Source of the DNA: Paenibacillus sp. MBLB1832
GTDB taxonomy: Bacteria; Bacillota; Bacilli; Paenibacillales; NBRC-103111
Reading direction: 5' to 3'
DNA: 64,000 bases
NCBI RefSeq assembly: GCF_032271945.1
Contig: NZ_CP130319.1
Coordinates: 4,483,001 to 4,547,000, forward strand
In this document: positions 48,930-57,659 of the stretch, one piece after another
Layout of the letters: each line of letters begins with the position of its first letter
Numbering within the stretch: position 1 is the stretch's first letter
Notes under the pieces: model-generated
The model's input: the letters and a program-made list of their open reading frames with translations, nothing else
Databases searched by the model: none
What the model was told of the DNA's origin: nothing
Translations under genes and position numbers: made by a program

Positions 48930-49835
48930 ATGTCAGAACATGGCGCTCCATACCGCATCTTGTTGTATTATAAATTCGTCGCCGTTCACGATCACGAAGC
49001 GTTGGCGAGGGAACATTTAGCATATTGTAAAAAGCTAGGCGTTAAAGGGCGTATTCTCATCGCACCTGAAGGCATTAACGGCACACTCTCTGGAACTGTG
49101 GAGCAAACGAACGCTTACATGGCGATGATGAACCTCATGCCATTGTTTAAAGATACCGTGTATAAAATTGACGAGAGCGAAGGACATGCTTTCAAGAAAC
49201 TGTTTGTTCGCCCTAAGAAAGAGCTTGTTACGTTCCGATTGGAAGAAGATGTGAACCCGAACGAGTTGACTGGCACGCATTTGAAACCGAAAGAATGGTA
49301 CGAGAAGCTTCAACAGGAAGATGTGATCGTACTCGATGGTCGCAACCATTATGAGTATGATATCGGTCATTTCCGCGGCGCGATTCGTCCAGAAGTAGAG
49401 ACTACGAAAGAATTCCCTGAGTGGATTCGCAACAATCTTCAAGACTTTAAGGACAGACCGATTCTGACTTACTGTACAGGCGGCATTCGTTGTGAGAAGC
49501 TTTCTGGCTTCCTCATTAATGAGGGGTTCAAAGAGGTGTATCAACTAGACGGCGGAATCGTTACGTACGGTAAAGATGAGGACGTGAAGGGTCGTCTGTT
49601 TGATGGCAAATGCTACGTGTTCGACGAGCGGATCTCGGTACCCATTAACAGGACGGAAGAAGATATCATCGTCGGGAAATGCTACCACTGCGGAACCGCC
49701 GAAGATCGCTATATTAACTGCGCCAACGATCTCTGCCACTTGAAGCATATTTGCTGTGAAGCTTGTGAAGAGGAGCATGACAGCTTCTGTTCCAAGGAGT
49801 GCGAAGAGAAAACGTTAGCTACGTTGGAAGCTTAA
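48930..49835 (+). CDS. trhO: TrhO, tRNA uridine-34 hydroxylase (rhodanese-related)
   Basis: TrhO uses oxygen to hydroxylate U34 of certain tRNAs, the first step toward 5-methoxyuridine or related wobble modifications. The 301-aa protein has the N-terminal UPF0176 domain ([11 protein letters not shown]), a rhodanese domain with the active cysteine in [18 protein letters not shown], and a Cys-rich C-terminal tail ([14 protein letters not shown]...[11 protein letters not shown]) that probably binds zinc. AGGTGG lies 9-10 bases before the ATG at 48930; an upstream in-frame ATG lacks a site. It is a single gene with a terminator. Confidence 0.93.
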   Translation: MSEHGAPYRILLYYKFVAVHDHEALAREHLAYCKKLGVKGRILIAPEGINGTLSGTVEQTNAYMAMMNLMPLFKDTVYKIDESEGHAFKKLFVRPKKELVTFRLEEDVNPNELTGTHLKPKEWYEKLQQEDVIVLDGRNHYEYDIGHFRGAIRPEVETTKEFPEWIRNNLQDFKDRPILTYCTGGIRCEKLSGFLINEGFKEVYQLDGGIVTYGKDEDVKGRLFDGKCYVFDERISVPINRTEEDIIVGKCYHCGTAEDRYINCANDLCHLKHICCEACEEEHDSFCSKECEEKTLATLEA

Positions 49836-49843
49836 TTTTAACG

Positions 49844-49908
49844 AAAAACTCCAGCCCTCTCACCCTCTCCCAATCATTCGGGCAAGGTGGAGATGAGCTG
49901 GAGTTTTT
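49844..49908 (+). terminator. Terminator of trhO
   Basis: AAAAACTCCAGC...GCTGGAGTTTTTC forms a stem with a large partly paired loop, followed by T residues, 8 bases past the stop. Confidence 0.75.
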
Positions 49909-49946
49909 CTATTACCTTTTACCCTCTGCCCCCGCTTGTTAAGAGA

Positions 49947-50127
49947 TTGATGCAAATGTGCAGGATTATTGTTGTGGTTAGGTGTTTTGGCGGATATTGA
50001 TGCAAAAGTGCAGCATTTAGTGGCGATTTCGGCCATTTCAGTACAAACTGCAGGAATATGATGTATCTTTGCATCAATTCACCAGAATGGATGGTTAGAA
50101 GTAAAAAAAGATGCATTTTTGCATTAA
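49947..50127. repeat. Intergenic repeat cluster built on TTGATGCAAA-TGCAG units
   Basis: The gap 49836-50283 holds no gene after the trhO terminator. It contains direct copies TTGATGCAAATGTGCAGGAT (49947-) and TTGATGCAAAAGTGCAGCAT (49997-50016), then inverted relatives ATGATGTATCTTTGCATCAA (50058-50077) and GATGCATTTTTGCATTAA (50110-50127), plus a related CAAACTGCAGGAATAT at 50045-50060. Spacing is about 50 bases. Units pair with each other as inverted repeats. There is no coding frame or CRISPR-like spacing. Confidence 0.7.
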
Positions 50128-50283
50128 CCCGCTGGGAAGGTATGTAATCGAATTGGGATCATCCTTTTCCATCGGTGATTTTGACCTCTATCACGAGAAA
50201 AGTTCCTGCAATTAATGGCAGGAACTCATCTTTTAACGAGGAAATCGTCCAATTCTCCTGTGTTTGTTGGTGCTTCAACACCT

Positions 50284-50814
50284 TCACGAGATCTGCTCCA
50301 CGATGCGATCCATTAGGGGGTACACAAGCTCCTCTTCGAGTGTAAAATGTTTCAGCAGAATGAGACAAGCGGTCAACAACTCTGACGCCATCACATGAAC
50401 GAAGTCCATGTCAATCGGGACACTCATCGCATTGACACCGTTCACATACGACTGTACGACTTTCTTCGCCAGATCGTGATCCTGCTCCAACACATGTACC
50501 GACCTCGAGACAGAAATCGCCATCGTCGGATGCAAATACGACTGCAAATTCGGGAATAGCTCTTGCTCTTCCCACTCCGAATGCTGTTCCAACTCCTCAA
50601 CAAGCGAGAGGATGCGATCTTGAAGATCAATCAACCGACACATGCCTATTGAGCAATCGTCAAGGACGTACAAAGCCGCAGCCATCGTTCGAATCTCGGA
50701 GAGCTGCTCACGCATTTGCACATGCTCCTCCTTCAAACGCTGGGCCAGCTTTATAAATTCACTAGGATTCATATTTCCCGCCCGATTCGTTTGAATGCTC
50801 AAACGGTCACTCAT
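50284..50814 (-). CDS. Hemerythrin domain protein
   Basis: The 176-aa four-helix protein has hemerythrin-type metal ligands: EEHVQMREQL (first His), HSEWEEQELFP (His and Glu), LEQDHDLAKK (His) and LLKHFTLEEELVYPL (His and Glu). It would bind a diiron centre and oxygen or nitric oxide, or act in iron-sulfur repair, as related cytosolic proteins do. AAGGAGG lies 7 bases before the ATG. The chemoreceptor gene that starts at 53145 ends about 120 bases upstream of it on the same strand, and the two may be functionally linked in oxygen sensing. Confidence 0.85.
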   Translation of the reverse strand: MSDRLSIQTNRAGNMNPSEFIKLAQRLKEEHVQMREQLSEIRTMAAALYVLDDCSIGMCRLIDLQDRILSLVEELEQHSEWEEQELFPNLQSYLHPTMAISVSRSVHVLEQDHDLAKKVVQSYVNGVNAMSVPIDMDFVHVMASELLTACLILLKHFTLEEELVYPLMDRIVEQIS

Positions 50815-50937
50815 TCGACATCCTCCTTAAAGTTTCTTTGGAAACTCTCTACGTATGCATCAAACAGCCCCATACCGCATTATCATTGTATGCGGGGTGG
50901 GGCTGTTATCATGCGAAAGAATGTCAGGATGATCTCC

Positions 50938-53145
50938 TTATCGAACACGACTCTCGGTCAGATGGAACTGATTCACCAGCAGCAGCATAGACTGCGTAAT
51001 CGCGCCCACATCGCCTGTCGTTTGGCGTACATGATGCATATCTTGCAGCAAATCCTGCACCGTATGTTCCACCTGTGCAGAGATTTGGCGGTTTTCCTTG
51101 CTCACCGCCGCGATCTTCTCCATCAGCCCGACGACCTCCTCCACGACCTGGGTCTTCATCGTGTCGTGAGCGTTCGCGCTGCTCAGAATTTCGGAGGCCG
51201 CAGCCACGATCTGCGTCCCCTCTTGCACAACCTTCGTGCCTTCCTCCATGGAGATGAAGGCCTCATGCGCATGACGCTCGATATGCTCGATCGTCTCATT
51301 AATCTCTGCCGTTGACTTCTTGGTCAAGTCAGCGAGCTTCCTGATCTCGCCAGCAACGACGGCGAACCCTTTGCCGTGTTCGCCGACGCGCGCGGCTTCA
51401 ATGGATGCGTTCAACGACAGCAAATTCGTTTGCGCCGAAATTTCTTCAATGACTTTGAGCAGCTTCGGAATTTCTTGCGTCGTCTGCAAGAACGTTTGAA
51501 TCGTCGTATTCGTTTCGGCAACCTTCGCCGAAATATCCGTCATTTTCTGCCCGATGCGTTCCACTTCATCCTGCGCTACCGCAATTTGATCGGACGCCTT
51601 CTGCTCCAGCTCACGCAACGTTCCGCTCATATGTTGCGTAACATCCTTCGCGACATCGATATCTTTGAGCTGACCGCGCAGGGAGCGAATCATATCATGG
51701 ATTTTCGTACTCATCCGACCTGTGGAGTGCTCTGTCGAACCCGTCGAATCGTTAAGCCGTTCTTGACTGACCTGCACCTCCGCAGCTGCCTGCTTCACTT
51801 GCAGCATAATGCCTTCCAAGGAATCAATCATATTGTTGATCCATTTCGCCAGCTCTCGGGTCTCATCACCTGCAAAATCACCGACGTTGAGACGCTGAGT
51901 GAGATCGCCTTTTCCCTCTGCGTTGATGCGGATGAACTTATTAATTTGCGCAAGCTGCCTCGCGATCGGTTTACTGCCCTTGCGCCGGATTACGCTAGCG
52001 CCGATCCCGCCAAAGAGTACGCTGGCCCCCGCCATGATCGAGGCACCAACGAGGTTGGACACATGGCCATTCAGCAGCCAGAAGCCGCCTGCGCTAAGCA
52101 GCATGAACATTGCGAGGAAGCCGAGCTGCAAGCTAAACATTTTCCAATCAAGTGAGCGAATCCGGTAGACCTCTTCCAGATCTCCCTCACACATCATCCC
52201 CCAAACATCCGAGCAATGCGGCAGTTGAAACGTTACACCTTTTCCGATGACAGAAATATGCCGATAATCCGAATATCCTGGGAATTCGACGAATAGATTA
52301 TTTCCTTTAGCAATTGTTCCTGCAACTCCGGGATGGAGCTGTCCCGTTGCAGGATCCGTGAACACAAGCTCCAGCTCCGTATGCGCTTTGACACCTACAA
52401 TACCGTAATCCGTACGAACGCCGTCTTTCAAATTATCGCCATGCGTGAACGTCAAATCCTCAAATCGACTGCGAGACAGCGCAGTTCCAGGAACAATCTG
52501 TGTATTTAACTTCGGCTTCGCCATGAATACGTAGTTATCACCAGAGTCTGGATAGACATGGCCCGATTCACGTTGAATCAAATCCCCCAGCACATCGTTC
52601 GGAACGCGGCCACAGATCGCGCCTTTCCATTGTCCACCAACCATAAGCGGTGAGATGAAAGCCATCGTCATCGCATCGTGAAAGGGCGAAGTGCTTGGAC
52701 CAATCTCGAGCGTCAGCGGATCGGAGAACGGACCGAATAAGCATTTCTCCCCTTTTCTGGATGCGTCCAGCCCTTTCCCCAATACACCGCCAGACGCATA
52801 CGATCTGCCTACATGAGGTTGATAGGTGGAATAAACGACAGTCGCCTTTTCATCCATGATAAAAACCTCAGAAAAATCGGAGCCGCTCTTGAGCGCAGCC
52901 GTCAACAATTTGGCAGTTACAGCAGGATCCTTCGGCAACGGCTCTGCAGCGGGCTCACTCATCGCTAATTGATCCAGTAAGCGGTCCAGATGGGACCAAT
53001 ACGCATGAGCCCAGTTGACTAGAATCTCCGTTCGCGTATGGGCAATCCCTTCAAAAATATGCTCGACGTCCTCTTTCATATGACGATTCAAGCGGTACGA
53101 CCACCATAATGGCAAACCCTTCTTAAATCCAAGCCAGTCAAACAT
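50938..53145 (-). CDS. Methyl-accepting chemotaxis protein with sensor region before the membrane helices
   Basis: The 735-aa receptor has a large N-terminal sensor region (about 1-345, with Cache-like patterns [18 protein letters not shown] and [17 protein letters not shown]) that is not preceded by a membrane helix. Two membrane helices follow (about 355-405), then HAMP-like sequence and a full signalling domain with tip [21 protein letters not shown]. The sensor should therefore be cytoplasmic, unlike ordinary receptors. A Cys pair, [13 protein letters not shown], lies near its end. The start was moved to MFDWLGF because GAGGGGG lies 8 bases before it. Divergent from the ATP-grasp operon. 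Confidence 0.88.
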   Translation of the reverse strand: MFDWLGFKKGLPLWWSYRLNRHMKEDVEHIFEGIAHTRTEILVNWAHAYWSHLDRLLDQLAMSEPAAEPLPKDPAVTAKLLTAALKSGSDFSEVFIMDEKATVVYSTYQPHVGRSYASGGVLGKGLDASRKGEKCLFGPFSDPLTLEIGPSTSPFHDAMTMAFISPLMVGGQWKGAICGRVPNDVLGDLIQRESGHVYPDSGDNYVFMAKPKLNTQIVPGTALSRSRFEDLTFTHGDNLKDGVRTDYGIVGVKAHTELELVFTDPATGQLHPGVAGTIAKGNNLFVEFPGYSDYRHISVIGKGVTFQLPHCSDVWGMMCEGDLEEVYRIRSLDWKMFSLQLGFLAMFMLLSAGGFWLLNGHVSNLVGASIMAGASVLFGGIGASVIRRKGSKPIARQLAQINKFIRINAEGKGDLTQRLNVGDFAGDETRELAKWINNMIDSLEGIMLQVKQAAAEVQVSQERLNDSTGSTEHSTGRMSTKIHDMIRSLRGQLKDIDVAKDVTQHMSGTLRELEQKASDQIAVAQDEVERIGQKMTDISAKVAETNTTIQTFLQTTQEIPKLLKVIEEISAQTNLLSLNASIEAARVGEHGKGFAVVAGEIRKLADLTKKSTAEINETIEHIERHAHEAFISMEEGTKVVQEGTQIVAAASEILSSANAHDTMKTQVVEEVVGLMEKIAAVSKENRQISAQVEHTVQDLLQDMHHVRQTTGDVGAITQSMLLLVNQFHLTESRVR

Positions 53146-53318
53146 CCAGCATCCCCCTCGCGCCACATCTCGTGTGACTTTATTTAACATTCATCTTATT
53201 CGACATTTTATAGCTTTATTTTCCATTAATCAAGCTGTACAACTGAATTTTTCATGAATAATCCGAACATTTACAAAATAAACACGAGAAATGTAAGTAT
53301 TTTTACATGTCATGCATG

Positions 53319-53347
53319 TTGACATAATTTTCTGAAAAATTTAAAAT
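53319..53347 (+). promoter_or_regulatory. Promoter of the ATP-grasp/alpha-E/transglutaminase operon
   Basis: TTGACA (53319-53324) and TAAAAT (53342-53347) are spaced by 17 bases, a near-consensus sigma-A promoter. It lies in the 348-bp gap 53146-53493 between divergent genes and gives a leader of about 140 bases. Confidence 0.75.
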
Positions 53348-53414
53348 ATAGAGAAATCCACTCGTTTTCATCGATAAACGTTATATTACCTGACAAAAGA
53401 AGAACTATGATCAG

Positions 53415-53485
53415 AAAGGAGGCCTGGTTTCTGCTTCGGACACTCGCATTACGCAGCCGCCGATAGCATTTGGAATGAAACCAGG
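53415..53485 (+). promoter_or_regulatory. Structured leader with an orphan Shine-Dalgarno sequence
   Basis: AAAGGAGG (53415-53422) is a perfect ribosome binding sequence with no ATG, GTG or TTG at a usable distance. Directly after it, CCTGGTTTC (53423-53431) pairs perfectly with GAAACCAGG (53477-53485), whose end overlaps the GGGAG used by the gene at 53494. The hairpin could hide that site, giving translational control. This is seen in sequence; the function is inferred. Confidence 0.5.
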
Positions 53486-53493
53486 GAGCTGCC

Positions 53494-54948
53494 ATGTCCA
53501 AACCTGAGAATCTGGTCACAACCCCTTACGATCCTCGTCCTTTTTTTGATGAAATGTTTATGAATGCCTACTCGGTTCGTCCTCATTATCAAAGTGTATT
53601 CCGGCAGTTCATGTCCATGAAAGCAGGGAGTCTGAACAAACGGCAATCTGCAACTTTGAAAAGAATGATGGAAGAAGGGATCACCTTTACCCTTTATACG
53701 CCCGATCAGAGTGAAGCGCTAGAGCGTACGCTCCCTTTCGACCCTATCCCAAGAATCATTCCGCAGGACGAATGGCTCAAATTAGAGCGTGGCTTGAAAC
53801 AGCGCGTGAAGGCGCTCAATCTGTTTCTGAAGGACATTTATCACGAGCAGGCTATACTGAAAGAAGGCATTATCCCGCGAAAAATGGTGCTTTCCAACTG
53901 TTATTTCCGCCCTGAAATGATGCGCCTATCCATCCCGAACGATGTGTATGTAACTGCTTCTGGCATCGATTTGATTCGAGATGAGCATGGCGAGTACTTC
54001 GTACTCGAAGACAATCTGCGCTCACCTTCAGGCTTCTCCTATTTATATAAAAGCAGATCGATCATGACACATTTATTCCCAGAACTCGTATTCAGTCATG
54101 CTATTCAAGATATTGAACATAGTTTAAATGTATTTCTATCTGCTCTTCGCAAACTAAGTCCCTCAGGCAAATCACATCCTGTCATCGGACTTTTAACTCC
54201 AGGCTGCTATAATTCCGCTTATTTCGAGCACACCTTCCTCGCGCAGCAAATGGGCTTAGAGCTTGTCGAGGGCCACGACCTCGTCGTCATCGATCACAAA
54301 GTCTACATTCGCGGCATCAAAGGTTTACGACAAATCGACGTGCTCTACAGACGCATTGACGACGACTTCTTAGATCCTCTCGCCTTCGATCCTAACTCCA
54401 TGCTAGGTGTCGCTGGCATCATGAATGCCTATCGGGCAGGCAACATCAACATCGTGAATGCGCCTGGCACGGGTGTTGCCGATGACAAAGCGATTTACGC
54501 GTATGTGCCCGACATGATTCGTTACTATTTGAATGAGGAACCGATTCTGAATAACGTGCCTACCTACATTCTCTCGAGACCCGATGAACGGGATCATGTC
54601 CTGCAGCATTTGAACGAAATGGTTGTGAAAGAAACGTCGCTCTCTGGTGGCTACGGCATGCTGATTGGGCCTTCGGCCTCTGACAGTGAACTGGCTGATT
54701 TTCGTCTTAAAATATTGGCAAACCCGGACCGCTACATCGCGCAGCCTACCATTCAATTATCAAGAGCACCTGTGATGCTGGATGGTCAGATGGCGGCAAG
54801 GCATATTGATCTGCGCGCTTTTGTCATCGCGGGCGAGGACATTCAAGTGATTCCTGGCGGACTTACACGTGTGGCGTTGAAGGAAGGGTCTCTTGTCGTG
54901 AATTCCTCCCAAGGCGGGGGCTGTAAAGATACGTGGGTCATTCGTTAA
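53494..54948 (+). CDS. Circularly permuted ATP-grasp protein (DUF404/DUF407 family)
   Basis: The 484-aa protein starts TPYDPRPFFDEMFMNAYSVR and contains EDNLRSPSGFSYLYKSR and the C-terminal RHIDLRAFVIAGEDIQVIPGGLTRVAL typical of the CP_ATPgrasp_2 family. Such enzymes are predicted to form amide bonds using ATP. They are almost always found next to alpha-E and transglutaminase-like proteins, as here, and have been proposed to make or ligate a peptide tag or small peptide. No product is known to me. GGGAG lies 7 bases before the ATG. First gene of a three-gene operon. Confidence 0.9.
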   Translation: MSKPENLVTTPYDPRPFFDEMFMNAYSVRPHYQSVFRQFMSMKAGSLNKRQSATLKRMMEEGITFTLYTPDQSEALERTLPFDPIPRIIPQDEWLKLERGLKQRVKALNLFLKDIYHEQAILKEGIIPRKMVLSNCYFRPEMMRLSIPNDVYVTASGIDLIRDEHGEYFVLEDNLRSPSGFSYLYKSRSIMTHLFPELVFSHAIQDIEHSLNVFLSALRKLSPSGKSHPVIGLLTPGCYNSAYFEHTFLAQQMGLELVEGHDLVVIDHKVYIRGIKGLRQIDVLYRRIDDDFLDPLAFDPNSMLGVAGIMNAYRAGNINIVNAPGTGVADDKAIYAYVPDMIRYYLNEEPILNNVPTYILSRPDERDHVLQHLNEMVVKETSLSGGYGMLIGPSASDSELADFRLKILANPDRYIAQPTIQLSRAPVMLDGQMAARHIDLRAFVIAGEDIQVIPGGLTRVALKEGSLVVNSSQGGGCKDTWVIR

Positions 54949-54982
54949 TTGTGATCAACTAATTGAATGGAGGCGGTTGGCT

Positions 54983-55942
54983 ATGGTGATGATGGGACGT
55001 ACCGCGGAAGCATTATTCTGGATCGGTCGTTATTCCGAGAGAACCGAAAATCACGCGAGACTGATCGACGTGTACTATCATATCCGGGAAGACAGGGAAG
55101 GCAGCAGCAGTCAAGCGTGGAGCCGTTTAATCGACACCATCGGAGATCGCACCGCATTCACGGAGCAATTTGGAAACTTCACCGAGCAGAACGTCCTTCA
55201 ATACATTACATTAGATAAAAATAATGCGAACTCACTGCTTGCCTGCACCAATCATGCACGCGCCAATCTACGTAATATTCGGGAGAAAATGCCCTCTGAA
55301 CTATGGGACATTCTGAATGGCCTCTATTTATGGCTGAAAGAGAAAGAAGTGCGGGATATTACGAACGATTCTCCGCATCTGTTCTATCGTTTCATTCGAG
55401 ATACGCTCTCGATGTTTCAAGGGGCCGCGACCTCCGTCATGCCGCGTCAGAATGAATGGCACTTCGTCGAAGCTGGACGCTACTTAGAGCGCGCAGAGAA
55501 CCTGCTGCGCTTACTACAATCCCTTTGTGCTGAGTATGCGCGTGAAGACTTCAACTCGTATCCGCTCATGCTCGCCGTTCTGAAATCGGTCAGCGGCTAC
55601 GAATCGTACCGGAAAGAGTACGCGGATACGGTCAATTTAAACACGATCATCAAATTTCTGATGCTTAATGAAACCTTTCCGCGGTCGGTCAGCTTTGCTA
55701 TTCAATCACTGGAGCGATCCTTCAAAGGTATCCAGTTGGACGATCCTGAGCTAAACAACGCCGTCCACAAGCTTGAGAAGCTGGCAGGCAAAGTGAAAGC
55801 CAATCTCGCCTGCATGGATGAAGATGACATGCAATCTGGCAAATTAGAAGCCACCTTACAATCACTTCGGGATTCGTGCAACCTCATGGGCGCGCGAATG
55901 TCCAAAGTCTTTTTCCCCTCACGAGAGGAGGTTATCGCATGA
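54983..55942 (+). CDS. Alpha-E domain protein (DUF403)
   Basis: The 319-aa, almost entirely helical protein begins MVMMGRTAEALFWIGRYSER, the hallmark of the alpha-E family, and contains FVEAGRYLERAENLLRLLQ. It is the constant partner of CP_ATPgrasp_2 proteins and is thought to act with them in the predicted amide-ligase system; no catalytic role is known. The start was placed at the ATG 9 bases after GGAGG, two codons inside the TTG-initiated frame. Its stop overlaps the transglutaminase start by ATGA. Confidence 0.9.
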   Translation: MVMMGRTAEALFWIGRYSERTENHARLIDVYYHIREDREGSSSQAWSRLIDTIGDRTAFTEQFGNFTEQNVLQYITLDKNNANSLLACTNHARANLRNIREKMPSELWDILNGLYLWLKEKEVRDITNDSPHLFYRFIRDTLSMFQGAATSVMPRQNEWHFVEAGRYLERAENLLRLLQSLCAEYAREDFNSYPLMLAVLKSVSGYESYRKEYADTVNLNTIIKFLMLNETFPRSVSFAIQSLERSFKGIQLDDPELNNAVHKLEKLAGKVKANLACMDEDDMQSGKLEATLQSLRDSCNLMGARMSKVFFPSREEVIA

Positions 55943-56802
55943 AGAAGCTGGAAATCACACATATTACCCGCTATTCTTACACCGAATCCGCGCAGGACAG
56001 TGTCAATGAAATCCGCCTCACGCCGCTAACCGATCATCGACAATCCTGCTACCACCATGCGATAACGACAGATCCTGTTTCTGCGTTCTTCAGTTATTCG
56101 GATTATTTCAACAATCGCGTACATGCATTTACGGTAAATAAAATACATCGCGAGCTCACGATCAAAATGGTATCCACCGTCGTGACCCACGAGAGCGATC
56201 CTTGGGAAGCTTCGCCTTCTTCTCCCTATGAAGAGAAAGATCAGCGCTTCAGTGACACGTTCCAAAATGAGTACGCGGAATACCTGCTATGCACCAGCTA
56301 TACAAGTTTAACGCCTGAATTAAAGGCTTATTCTGACAGCATTCAGGACGATGGTGTCCGTCTGCACGACTTGCTCACAACGATCTATTCGACGATTCAT
56401 CGCGACTTCACCTACGATCCTTCGGCTACTTCTGTGCAAACGACAGTCGGAGAAATGTTGAAGCTGCGGCGTGGCGTCTGTCAGGACTACTCGCACATCA
56501 TGATTGCGATCTGTCGTGATAAAGGCATACCCACCAGGTATGTGAGCGGGTATCACTTTGTCGGCGACCTTAGCGGAGGCAATGCCGATTTCACCCAAGC
56601 CTCCCATGCTTGGGTGGAGTGCCTCATCCCAGGCGCAGGCTGGTTCGGCTATGATCCTACGAACAATTGCGAAGTCAATTGGCGCTATATTAAGCTAGGG
56701 CACGGGCGCGATTATAATGACATCGTGCCGGTCAAAGGCGTCTATCGCGGCTCGGGGACACAGGACTTGGAAGTTATTGTAGATGTAAAACTCGTGGAAT
56801 AA
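55939..56802 (+). CDS. Transglutaminase-like cysteine protease family protein
   Basis: The 287-aa protein has an N-terminal bacterial transglutaminase-like beta domain (MKKLEITHITRYSYTESAQD) and a catalytic domain with the Cys-His-Asp triad: C181 in RRGVCQDYSHIM, H223 in ASHAWVECLIP and D239 in WFGYDPTNN. There is no signal peptide, so it acts in the cytoplasm, where it could cleave or transfer the peptide made by the ATP-grasp enzyme. GAGAGGAGG precedes the ATG at 55939, which overlaps the alpha-E stop. A strong terminator ends the operon. Confidence 0.92.
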   Translation: MKKLEITHITRYSYTESAQDSVNEIRLTPLTDHRQSCYHHAITTDPVSAFFSYSDYFNNRVHAFTVNKIHRELTIKMVSTVVTHESDPWEASPSSPYEEKDQRFSDTFQNEYAEYLLCTSYTSLTPELKAYSDSIQDDGVRLHDLLTTIYSTIHRDFTYDPSATSVQTTVGEMLKLRRGVCQDYSHIMIAICRDKGIPTRYVSGYHFVGDLSGGNADFTQASHAWVECLIPGAGWFGYDPTNNCEVNWRYIKLGHGRDYNDIVPVKGVYRGSGTQDLEVIVDVKLVE

Positions 56803-56840
56803 CGGGGACAAGCTTGCTCGTGTTCTGAAGCATATAAATG

Positions 56841-56884
56841 AAGACCGTCCAACAAGTAGTCACTGCTGCTTGTTGGACGGTCTT
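56841..56884 (+). terminator. Terminator of the ATP-grasp operon
   Basis: AAGACCGTCCAACAAG...CTTGTTGGACGGTCTT is a 16-bp perfect stem followed by T-rich sequence. Confidence 0.9.
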
Positions 56885-56997
56885 CTTTGGTTTTATAATT
56901 TTCGCAGAGTTAAAAAAAGGTATTTGAGTACAAATGTGGAATAGATTGATTAACCAACACGGATTTGCTTATTTATCCCATTAAGGAGGCTACATAC

Positions 56998-57234
56998 GTG
57001 AAATCGACAGGAATCGTAAGAAAAGTGGACGAGCTAGGAAGAATTGTCCTCCCCGTTGAGCTTCGACGGACGCTCCACATTGAGATCGGGGATGCCATTG
57101 AAGTCTACGTGGATCCAGAGCGAATTACCTTGAAGAAGTACATGCCGGCCTGTGTGTTCTGTGGGAACTTCGAGAATATGAGCTACTTCAAAGGCAAGCT
57201 AGTTTGCAGCCAATGCATGGACGAAATTGGTTAG
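56998..57234 (+). CDS. AbrB-family transition-state regulator with a four-cysteine tail
   Basis: The 78-aa protein starts at a GTG 8 bases after AAGGAGG and opens STGIVRKVDELGRIVLPVEL, the swapped-hairpin DNA-binding fold of AbrB/Abh. After about 48 residues the C-terminal part, unlike classical AbrB, has CVFCGNF and CSQCMDE (C52, C55, C70, C73), a spacing fit for one zinc ion. It probably represses stationary-phase genes as a tetramer. An upstream in-frame start lacks a site. A convergent terminator follows. Confidence 0.85.
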   Translation: MKSTGIVRKVDELGRIVLPVELRRTLHIEIGDAIEVYVDPERITLKKYMPACVFCGNFENMSYFKGKLVCSQCMDEIG

Positions 57235-57250
57235 ATTTGATGATAAGAAA

Positions 57251-57290
57251 AAGCGTAGATCCCCATCGCGACATGCGGGACTCTACGCTT
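57251..57290. terminator. Bidirectional terminator after the AbrB-type gene
   Basis: AAGCGTAGAGTCCCGCATG...GGGGATCTACGCTT forms an imperfect stem flanked by A-run and T-run, between the convergent gene ends. Confidence 0.85.
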
Positions 57291-57294
57291 TTTT

Positions 57295-57558
57295 TCACAA
57301 ATAACTGAGCACAATGGAGATGAGCATGCCAGCTAGGGCAATCCAGAACAAATAAGAACGGCCAATCCGTTTCAGGCTTCGATCTTGGCGGTCCATGACC
57401 GCTTTTTTCCGTCCGCTACTCGTCTTCGTCTCTTCCTCCAACTCATCTGTCACTTGTGATTTCCAATTTACGAATTGAAAACCAACGCCGCTCACGACGA
57501 CAGCTATCATCATTAATATTAAAGAACCCATAAACAACTTGTCCGCTATGGACGCCAT
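57295..57558 (-). CDS. Small two-helix membrane protein, 87 aa
   Basis: The product begins MASIADKLFMGSLILMMIAV and has a membrane helix at each end (about 8-32 and 65-85) with a charged, Lys/Arg/Glu-rich middle. Both termini should be on the same side. No family was recognised. The frame opens earlier (57597), but that ATG sits in a TATAAT promoter box and lacks a ribosome binding site; GCGAGG precedes the ATG at 57558. It lies just downstream of the peroxiredoxin terminator on the same strand. Confidence 0.6.
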   Translation of the reverse strand: MASIADKLFMGSLILMMIAVVVSGVGFQFVNWKSQVTDELEEETKTSSGRKKAVMDRQDRSLKRIGRSYLFWIALAGMLISIVLSYL

Positions 57559-57625
57559 GCTGCATCGAACCTCGCTATCATCCTGTAGTCGCTCCATTAT
57601 ACTTGATTTCTAGCTGCAAAAGAAG

Positions 57626-57652
57626 AAGCCCCAACCCAAGAGGTTGAGGCTT
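57626..57652 (-). terminator. Terminator of the peroxiredoxin operon
   Basis: AAGCCTCAACC...GGTTGGGGCTT is followed by a T-rich tail on the minus strand, 8 bases past the peroxiredoxin stop. Confidence 0.8.
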
Positions 57653-57659
57653 GATTAAC

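Noticed and set aside
51376..52155. 259-codon open frame on the plus strand opposite the second chemoreceptor
   Set aside because: It mirrors the receptor signalling region, has no ribosome binding site and shows no recognisable domain.
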